This document shows positions 58,054 through 64,000 of a stretch of 64,000 nt of DNA, in pieces. Each line of letters starts with the position of its first letter. The stretch's first letter is position 1. The notes beneath the pieces were generated by a model that was given only the letters and a program-made list of their open reading frames with translations, made no database searches and had not been told where the DNA came from. This DNA comes from Nitrosospira lacus (GTDB taxonomy: Bacteria > Pseudomonadota > Gammaproteobacteria > Burkholderiales > Nitrosomonadaceae), in contig NZ_CP021106.3 in the NCBI RefSeq assembly GCF_000355765.4, positions 310,001-374,000 of the forward strand. The letters are read 5' to 3'. A program made the translations under genes and the position numbers.

Positions 58054-59154
58054 ATGAACAAAGTTGTTCGAGGGGCAATCGGATTCGGATTGCTGTGTAT
58101 GAGTGCCGGTGCGGCCATGGCGGCGACGGACATTTCCAAATTGCCGGTGGTCACCCAGAACCTGGTGGCCCCGCCTTTTGTGCCCCAGCATGACCAAGTG
58201 GCCAAAGGGGGTCCCAAAGTCGTCAAGGTACGCATGGAGACCATAGAAAAGCTGGTGCAGGTCGCACCGGATGGCACCAAGATGTGGGCACTGACTTTCA
58301 ACGGCACGGTTCCCGGTCCGCTGATCGTCGTGCACCAGGATGACTATGTGGAACTGACACTGGCCAACCCGAAGACCAGCACCATGGCACACAACGTTGA
58401 CTTCCATGCGGCCACTGGCGCGCTGGGCGGAGCCGGCCTGACGCTGGTGGCGCCGGGCGAAGATGTGGTATTGCGCTTCAAGGCGATCAAGGCCGGGGTA
58501 TTTGTCTACCACTGCGCCCCGGGTGGCACCATGATTCCGTTCCACGTCATTTCGGGCATGAACGGCGCCATCATGGTATTGCCGCGCGATGGCCTGAAAG
58601 ACAACAAAGGCAAATCGGTGCGCTATGACCGGGCCTACTACATAGGCGAGCAGGATCTCTATCTGCCCAAGGACAAGGACGGGAAATACAAAGTGTACTC
58701 CCAGCCTGCCGAAGGCATGGCTGAAATGCTCGACGTTGCCAAGGGACTCATCCCCACCCATGTCGTCTTCAATGGCGCGGTCGGTGCGTTGACGGGCGAC
58801 AATGCGCTCAAGGCCAAAGTGGGCGAGAAAGTGTTGTTCATTCACTCCCAGGCCAATCGCGATACCCGGCCTCACCTGATTGGCGGCCATGGCGATCTGG
58901 TATGGCAAGGTGGCAAATTCAGCGACCCCCCCGTCACCAATCATGAAACCTGGTTCATTCCGGGGGGTGCCGCAGGTGCTGCGTTGTATGAATTCAGACA
59001 ACCCGGGCTGTATGTGTACCTCAGCCACAACCTGATCGAGGCGGTGTTGCTGGGTGCTGCGGCGCACATGAATGTCGAGGGCACATGGAACGACGATCTC
59101 ATGAAGCAGCTCAAGAAGCCGAATGAGAATTCAACCCCGGCGATGGATCACTAA
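58054..59154 (+). CDS. nirK: Copper-containing nitrite reductase
   Basis: 366 residues. The signal peptide ends AMA at residue 23. Two cupredoxin domains follow. Type 1 copper ligands are His113, Cys154, His164 and Met169 ([28 protein letters not shown]). Type 2 ligands are His118, His153 and His325 (LSHNLIEA), with Asp116 and the HLIGGH segment as catalytic residues. It reduces nitrite to nitric oxide in the periplasm; in ammonia oxidisers it takes part in nitrifier denitrification. ATG 58054 follows GGAGG; ATG 58042 is too close to it. GC content is high, as in strongly expressed genes. Confidence 0.96.
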   Translation: MNKVVRGAIGFGLLCMSAGAAMAATDISKLPVVTQNLVAPPFVPQHDQVAKGGPKVVKVRMETIEKLVQVAPDGTKMWALTFNGTVPGPLIVVHQDDYVELTLANPKTSTMAHNVDFHAATGALGGAGLTLVAPGEDVVLRFKAIKAGVFVYHCAPGGTMIPFHVISGMNGAIMVLPRDGLKDNKGKSVRYDRAYYIGEQDLYLPKDKDGKYKVYSQPAEGMAEMLDVAKGLIPTHVVFNGAVGALTGDNALKAKVGEKVLFIHSQANRDTRPHLIGGHGDLVWQGGKFSDPPVTNHETWFIPGGAAGAALYEFRQPGLYVYLSHNLIEAVLLGAAAHMNVEGTWNDDLMKQLKKPNENSTPAMDH

Positions 59155-59180
59155 AAAGAATCCATTAGTATCCTGTCCGG

Positions 59181-59215
59181 CGCGGCTTCAACCTTACGTT
59201 GAAGCCGCGTTTTTT
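59181..59215 (+). terminator. Rho-independent terminator of nirK
   Basis: CGCGGCTTCAAC (59181-59192), a 5-base loop and GTTGAAGCCGCG (59198-59209) form a perfect 12-bp stem followed by six T. It lies 27 bases after the nirK stop. Confidence 0.95.
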
Positions 59216-59255
59216 ATGGAATCGATGGATGCTTAAGTGGAATATGAAATAAAAT

Positions 59256-59554
59256 GAAGCTGGCCGGTAAGCCGGGTTCTGTCGTGGACAATCATTCCTC
59301 TAGACGCACGGTTGCCCGTACGTTCAAGCAACCTACCCGCAGGCTCAGCGAGCAGCATCATTACCTGCCTATTTGGTCTTGCTCCGGATGGAGGTTACCG
59401 CGTTTCACCGTAACTTAATACGCTCGTCTCTGTGGCCCTATTCCTCGCCTCACGGCGGCCGGCCGTTAACCGGCATCCTGCTCTATGGAGCCCGGACTTT
59501 CCTCCCCCTGTCTTTCATGACTGAAAGGCAAGCAGCGATTGTCTAGCCAGCTTC
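59256..59554 (-). ncRNA. rnpB: RNase P RNA (bacterial class A)
   Basis: On the minus strand the RNA begins GAAGCTGGCTAGACAATCGC. It contains the universal GAGGAAAGTCCGGGCTCC and the ACAGAA element, and ends ACCCGGCTTACCGGCCAGCTTC, whose 3' strand pairs with the 5' end. It is the catalytic subunit that trims tRNA 5' ends. At about 299 nt it is shorter than the E. coli RNA (377 nt), so some peripheral helices must be reduced; exact ends are estimated. Confidence 0.93.
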
Positions 59555-59842
59555 GAGGGAGATAGTATCACCAAACTAATGGCATGAAACAAACTCATCC
59601 CCTTACGAACCTATTTTTATGCGCTATTCCTGTGGATGTATTGTGTGAACGTGTTCCTTCACAAGCCGCCCTCCGCTCTGACAGGATTCATTCAGAACTC
59701 CTCCTCGATCTTCCACGACTCCAGATCGAGGAGCAATGTGGTCCATACTCCCATTGGCTCCTGCGAGACAAAAAAGCAAGCGAAAACCCCCCAACCAGAT
59801 ATTCAGGTTATGATTTCAAATTCCAGAAAGCCGGTGAACCTA

Positions 59843-60316
59843 ATGAATCGTTGCGTACTGCTTATTTCCACGCTGCTTCTTCTCTTATCCGGATGCGCGG
59901 CGCTCAGGCTGCATGAACCCCTTCGCATCTCCGTAGCCGGAATCGAGCCACTGGAAGGGAGAGGTATGGAAGCGCGCTTCGCGGTACATCTCAGAATTCA
60001 GAATCATGATGACTCCTCTCTTACCTACGATGGCATCGCACTCGATCTTGATTTGCGCGGGATGAGCTTCGCGAGCGGGGTAAGCGATCAGCAGGGCACG
60101 ATACCCCGTTTTGGGGAGACGGTAATCACGGTGCCGGTCACCGTCCCCGCGACGACCATCATCCGTCATGTCTTCGGGTTTGCCACCGGTGATCGTACCA
60201 AAGTCGACTACCGGCTGCGCGGTCACCTTGGTGGACGGGGATTTGCCATCGGGCGATACTTCGACTCAAAAGGAGAAGTTATGCTGCCAACCATGCCACC
60301 AGAGCAGGTGAACTGA
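59843..60316 (+). CDS. LEA type 2 family lipoprotein
   Basis: 157 residues. A lipoprotein signal ends LLSGC (Cys18). The rest is one WHy/LEA-2 beta-sandwich domain: RISVAGIEPLEGRGMEARFAVHLRIQNHDDSSLTYDGIALDLDLRG and a C-terminal YRLRGHL. Such proteins are envelope lipoproteins linked to stress tolerance, with no known reaction. ATG 59843 (after GGTGA) gives the signal peptide; the longer frame from 59636 does not. Confidence 0.85.
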   Translation: MNRCVLLISTLLLLLSGCAALRLHEPLRISVAGIEPLEGRGMEARFAVHLRIQNHDDSSLTYDGIALDLDLRGMSFASGVSDQQGTIPRFGETVITVPVTVPATTIIRHVFGFATGDRTKVDYRLRGHLGGRGFAIGRYFDSKGEVMLPTMPPEQVN

Positions 60317-60471
60317 CGTCAGTTCCTGGCAAGGGCGCACAGGAAGGTTATCCCGCGAGATACGGGTGCCACGAAATACGGTCGGATATTCCCTATACCG
60401 CCGATCCCGCCCGACGGCCGCATGACGTTAGATTTGAAACGGTCCTGGTACCGAAATCCGCCTTTCCCGGA

Positions 60472-61110
60472 TCAAGCAACCCCGTATTGTGCACGGTAGC
60501 TTTCTATCGCGCGTAGATTGAGTCCCAGATTCCTGTCCCGCAGATAATTCGCAATATCGTCCAGATTAATGATGCTGGCGACCTGAATTCCATATGCATG
60601 ATGAACCTCCTGCGTAGCGGAAAGCTCCCCATTACCGCGCTCCATCCGGTCAAGCGCAATAATGACCCCACAAGGGATGGCGCCCGAAGTGCAAATATGG
60701 CCGACAGACTCACGAACTGAAACACCGGCGGAAATGACATCATCCACAATCAGCACACGCCCGGCTAGGGGTGCGCCAACGAGGTTCCCCCCTTCGCCAT
60801 GGTCTTTCACTTCCTTGCGATTGAAACAGAAAGGATAGTTGTGTCCGCTTTCGGCCAGTGCAATAACGATAGCGCTAACCAGCGGAATACCCTTGTAGGC
60901 GGGACCAAATAGCATGTCGAACGGAAGCTGCGCACCAAGAATGGCTTTGGCGTAAAATTGCCCCAGTTTTCTGAGGGAGTCGCCATCGTTGAATAACCCG
61001 GCATTGAAAAAATACGGCGACATTCGCCCCGCCTTGGTTTTAAATTCGCCGAAGCACAGTACATTACGGCTAATGGCAAACTCAATGAATTCCTGACGAA
61101 AATCGGACAT
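60472..61110 (-). CDS. pyrE: Orotate phosphoribosyltransferase
   Basis: 212 residues. The PRPP-binding loop VLIVDDVISAGVSVRE, the FGPAYKGIPL segment and FNRKEVKDHGEGG flexible loop are intact. It makes OMP from orotate and PRPP in pyrimidine synthesis. ATG 61110 gives the normal length; the frame upstream to 61188 overlaps exodeoxyribonuclease III and is not used. It is divergent from that gene with 28 bases between. Confidence 0.96.
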   Translation of the reverse strand: MSDFRQEFIEFAISRNVLCFGEFKTKAGRMSPYFFNAGLFNDGDSLRKLGQFYAKAILGAQLPFDMLFGPAYKGIPLVSAIVIALAESGHNYPFCFNRKEVKDHGEGGNLVGAPLAGRVLIVDDVISAGVSVRESVGHICTSGAIPCGVIIALDRMERGNGELSATQEVHHAYGIQVASIINLDDIANYLRDRNLGLNLRAIESYRAQYGVA

Positions 61111-61138
61111 CGCTATATGACAAACTGGAAAAATAGAC

Positions 61139-61930
61139 GTGAGAATTATAACGCTTAACCTGAATGGCGTGCGCTCCGCCGCAAACAAGGGATTCTTTCG
61201 GTGGCTGCCAATGCAGCAGGCGAATATCGTATGTGTGCAGGAACTGAAAGCTCATTTAATCGACATTACCGGAGAAATGGCTTCTCCTGATGGCTACCAT
61301 GGTTATTTCCACTGCGCGGAAAAGAAAGGATACAGCGGAGTAGGTATTTACAGCCGGCACAAGCCCGACAATATTATTGAGGGTCTTGGTATTACGGAAA
61401 TTGATGCGGAGGGACGTTTTCTACGCGCGGACTTTGGGCCATTGACCGTGATATCAATCTACTTTCCTTCCGGCTCCAGTGGCGAACACCGGCAAGCTGC
61501 CAAATTCTTCTTTCTTGAGCGATTTCTCCCCATGCTCAGAGAACTCGCGGGTTGTGGCAGGGAGATCATATTGTGCGGTGACTGGAATATCGCCCACAAA
61601 GAAATCGACCTGAAGAACTGGCGCTCCAATCAAAAAAACTCCGGCTTTCTGCCCGAAGAGCGTGCCTGGCTGAGCGGAGTTTTCGATGAGCTTGAATTTG
61701 TCGATGTATTCCGGCAAATTAACGTGGAACCCGAGCAATATACATGGTGGTCCAATCGCGGGCAAGCCTGGGCCAAGAATGTGGGCTGGCGCATTGACTA
61801 TCAGATCGCCACACCGGAGATCGCGGCCAAGGCGACCGAAGTTTCGATTTACAAAGCGGAGCGTTTCTCGGATCATTCACCGCTTACCATCGACTATGAC
61901 TATAGCATATTATCCGAATCCGGTAATTGA
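61139..61930 (+). CDS. Exodeoxyribonuclease III
   Basis: 263 residues of the exonuclease III / AP endonuclease family. The N-terminus is MRIITLNLNGVRSAANKGF, CVQELKAH holds the metal-binding Glu, and LCGDWNIAHKEIDL and WRIDYQIA with FSDHSPLTIDY hold the catalytic Asp, Asn and His. It repairs abasic sites. The start is GTG 61139. The very short divergent gap to pyrE means their promoters must overlap the coding ends. Confidence 0.95.
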   Translation: MRIITLNLNGVRSAANKGFFRWLPMQQANIVCVQELKAHLIDITGEMASPDGYHGYFHCAEKKGYSGVGIYSRHKPDNIIEGLGITEIDAEGRFLRADFGPLTVISIYFPSGSSGEHRQAAKFFFLERFLPMLRELAGCGREIILCGDWNIAHKEIDLKNWRSNQKNSGFLPEERAWLSGVFDELEFVDVFRQINVEPEQYTWWSNRGQAWAKNVGWRIDYQIATPEIAAKATEVSIYKAERFSDHSPLTIDYDYSILSESGN

Positions 61931-62041
61931 TCACTCCTATTGCGCTATAACCGCCCCCCCCAATGCCGGATCCCGACCGCTTGAGCCACACCTGGCCGCC
62001 ACCTTCATGGTGAGTTCTGTACAACTGCCGGATCCAGGATA

Positions 62042-63430
62042 ATGTCCGCCGCCTTATCTGGCTGGCTGCATGCTTTCCGCATTTATACCCACCCCCGGGT
62101 ATTGGGGATGCTGTCGCTGGGTTTCTCTGCCGGGTTGCCACTGCTGTTGGTACTGGGCACCCTATCATTCTGGTTGCGGGAAGCAGGCATCGAACGCTCC
62201 ACTATCGGCCACCTGAGCTGGATCGGTTTGGCTTATGGCTTTAAATGGCTGTGGTCACCGCTGGTGGATCGTTTGTCATTGCCGTTATTAACCCGGCTTC
62301 TGGGTCGGCGGCGTGCGTGGCTGTTGCTGTCGCAAATCGTTATCGCCATCGCACTAGCCGGTATGGCGAGTACCGACCCGATCGAGAACTTGACGTATAT
62401 GGTTTTCTTTGCACTTGCTGTCGCTTTCGCTTCCGCCACCCAGGATATCGCGCTCGATGCCTATCGAATCGAAGCCGTAGCGCCAAGACTCCAGGGTGCC
62501 ATGGCCGCCACTTATCAGGCAGGCTATCGTGTAGCCATGATCATGGCTTCCGCAGGCGTATTGTGGATAGCCGCAGCGGTAGACCCTTCGGAAGCCGCCT
62601 ATGACTATGCGCCCTGGCGCACTGCCTACCTCGCGATGGCTGCATGCATGGCCGTGGGCATTATTACCACGCTTATCATCCGCGAGCCGGAAGTTCCTGT
62701 CACTCATCTCATCGCAGAAAATGAAGGTCACGCCCGGGAGGTCATCGCTCACTGGAATCTGAACGCGCGACTCGCGCAAATGCTCGCCTGGCTGTATGGA
62801 GCAATGATTGCGCCCTTCCGGGATTTTATTGTGCGTCATGGCCGGCAGGCATTGGTGATTCTGGCATTGATCGCGCTTTATCGCATCTCGGATGTCGTGA
62901 TGGGTGTAATGAGCAATCCTTTTTATGTGGATATGGGCTATACCAAAGATGAGGTGGCAATGATCTCCAAAGTGTATGGCGTCATCATGACGATCACAGG
63001 CGCGGTCCTAGGCGGGGTGCTCACGGCAAAAATCGGTGTCATGCGTACGCTGTTTCTGGGAGCGGTATTATCGGCGGCAACCAATTTGCTGTTTGTCTGG
63101 CTGAGCGGCCGCGGACACGACCTGACCGGGCTTATATTCACCATCTCCGCCGATAATCTGTCTGCCGGCATCGCTTCTTCCGCTTTTATAGCCTATCTTT
63201 CCGGCCTGACTAATTCCGCCTACTCCGCCACGCAGTATGCACTGTTCAGTTCGGTAATGCTGTTGTTGCCAAAATTCATTGCCGGATTCAGCGGTGTATT
63301 CGTCGACGCTTACGGTTACGCCAGTTTTTTTACGGGCACGGCGTTGCTCGGCCTCCCGGTATTGGTATTAGTATGGTTAGCGGGGCAGGCAAAATTCAAG
63401 ACTGAGGATTCTCCGCCGCATGTCAAGTGA
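62042..63430 (+). CDS. ampG: AmpG-like MFS transporter
   Basis: 462 residues with 12 or more helices. The AmpG signatures LGFSAGLPLLLVLGTLSFWLREAGI, GLAYGFKWLWSPLVDRL and FASATQDIALDAYRIE are present. AmpG imports GlcNAc-anhydromuropeptides for cell-wall recycling. It is slightly shorter than the E. coli protein. It is 111 bases after the exonuclease gene and convergent with metW. Confidence 0.92.
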   Translation: MSAALSGWLHAFRIYTHPRVLGMLSLGFSAGLPLLLVLGTLSFWLREAGIERSTIGHLSWIGLAYGFKWLWSPLVDRLSLPLLTRLLGRRRAWLLLSQIVIAIALAGMASTDPIENLTYMVFFALAVAFASATQDIALDAYRIEAVAPRLQGAMAATYQAGYRVAMIMASAGVLWIAAAVDPSEAAYDYAPWRTAYLAMAACMAVGIITTLIIREPEVPVTHLIAENEGHAREVIAHWNLNARLAQMLAWLYGAMIAPFRDFIVRHGRQALVILALIALYRISDVVMGVMSNPFYVDMGYTKDEVAMISKVYGVIMTITGAVLGGVLTAKIGVMRTLFLGAVLSAATNLLFVWLSGRGHDLTGLIFTISADNLSAGIASSAFIAYLSGLTNSAYSATQYALFSSVMLLLPKFIAGFSGVFVDAYGYASFFTGTALLGLPVLVLVWLAGQAKFKTEDSPPHVK

Positions 63431-63439
63431 CGCTGATGA

Positions 63440-64000
63440 CTACTTTTGTTGTTCAAATCGATAAAACGCCAGTGTTCCCAGTAAATTGGGCAGAAATGTA
63501 ATTTGATGATCTCCGCTCATTACCCTGCGCTCGAGAATATGCGCACCGTGCTGGCTGCAGAACTCTTCAAAATCACCCAGTGTACAGTTGTGAATGTTGG
63601 GTGTATCGAACCACTGGTAGGGTAGTGTTTCCGATACGGGCATATGACCGGACATGACCTGTAGCCGGTTTTTCCAGTAACCAAAGTTCGGGAACGATAC
63701 GATCCCCTCTTGGCTTACCCGCAGCATTTCCTTAACGATTCCCTCGGTGTGTTTTACCGCCTGCAACGTTTGTGAGAGAACCACGTAATCGAACGATCTC
63801 GATTCAAAACTTAGCAATCCCGATTCCAGATCGCTCTGGATTACATTGACTCCATTATTGAAACAAGCCAGGACATTGTCGTCATCTATCTCCACGCCAT
63901 AGCCGCGGATGTTGCGCATATCGCGCAGGAAACACAGCAACGAACCGTCGCCACAGCCTAAATCGAGTACCTTGGCGCCTGGTTTCACCCATGCGGCAAT
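63440..64000 (-). CDS. metW: Methionine biosynthesis protein MetW, truncated by window end
   Basis: The frame is open from base 64000, so the first residues lie outside. The visible part has the SAM-binding VLDLGCGDGSLLCFL and the MetW phrases VLSQTLQAVKHTE, VSFPNFGYWKNRLQ and PYQWFDTPNIHNCTL. MetW works with MetX in O-acyl-homoserine formation. An internal GTG at 63988 is not the true start because IAAW precedes the conserved core. Confidence 0.93.
   Translation of the reverse strand: MAAWVKPGAKVLDLGCGDGSLLCFLRDMRNIRGYGVEIDDDNVLACFNNGVNVIQSDLESGLLSFESRSFDYVVLSQTLQAVKHTEGIVKEMLRVSQEGIVSFPNFGYWKNRLQVMSGHMPVSETLPYQWFDTPNIHNCTLGDFEEFCSQHGAHILERRVMSGDHQITFLPNLLGTLAFYRFEQQK

Noticed and set aside
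57756-59067. Long open frames antisense to nirK
   Set aside because: They mirror the third-position bias of the GC-rich nirK gene and have no recognisable domain.

Overview
The window looks like a chromosomal segment of an ammonia-oxidising betaproteobacterium, most likely Nitrosospira or a close Nitrosomonadaceae relative. This rests on three things: an exosortase-B (XrtB) exopolysaccharide locus of the EpsA/B/L/D/E/F/G type, an AOB-like copper nitrite reductase, and the gene order xseB-ispA-dxs-folE2. Species-level identity is inference. No insertion sequence, prophage or CRISPR array was seen.

Layout. 1-3016 (+): tail of an exosortase-A-type locus (two alpha/beta hydrolases, a GT4 glycosyltransferase, a periplasmic TPR protein). 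3069-5543 (-): UDP-GlcNAc epimerase and dehydrogenase making a UDP-hexosaminuronic acid. 5985-8774 (+): the large TPR lipoprotein PrsT. 8936-14567 (-): fatty acid desaturase, rfbBDAC (dTDP-L-rhamnose) with 4-base overlaps, and an RluF-like pseudouridine synthase divergent from tRNA-Val. 15205-16082 (-): a small PEP-CTERM protein with a good sigma-54 promoter upstream. 16602-42020 (-): one very long unidirectional array. Read from its 5' end, it runs: EpsA regulator, EpsB priming transferase, EpsL, EpsD, EpsE, EpsF, EpsG, exosortase XrtB, EpsI, gmd, fcl, flippase, GT4, FkbM methyltransferase, O-antigen-ligase-like polymerase, GT2, glycoside hydrolase, PEP-CTERM polysaccharide-lyase-like protein, wecB, wecG, galE, manC. 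42021-43753: a gene-poor stretch with hairpins, a frameshifted gene, and the tRNA Pro-Arg-His operon. 43864-47759 (-): folE2, dxs, ispA, xseB. 48003-49492 (+): Rieske oxygenase and SpoIIAA-like protein. 50140-56249 (+): fatty acyl-AMP ligase, SDR, acyl carrier protein, serine-palmitoyltransferase-like enzyme and ABC exporter, which resembles a bacterial ceramide pathway. 56542-59215: a His-rich anchored protein and nirK. The rest: rnpB, a LEA-type lipoprotein, pyrE, exodeoxyribonuclease III, an AmpG-like transporter and a truncated metW.

How it works together. The sugar-nucleotide genes can supply dTDP-rhamnose, GDP-mannose, GDP-fucose, UDP-galactose, UDP-ManNAc and a UDP-GalNAc uronic acid. 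EpsB starts the repeat unit on undecaprenyl phosphate, the glycosyltransferases extend it, the flippase and polymerase finish it, and EpsE/F/G/L export it. XrtB and EpsI process PEP-CTERM proteins, of which two are encoded here. One of these, a polysaccharide-lyase-like enzyme, lies inside the EPS operon. The ceramide-like cluster would alter the envelope lipids of the same cell.
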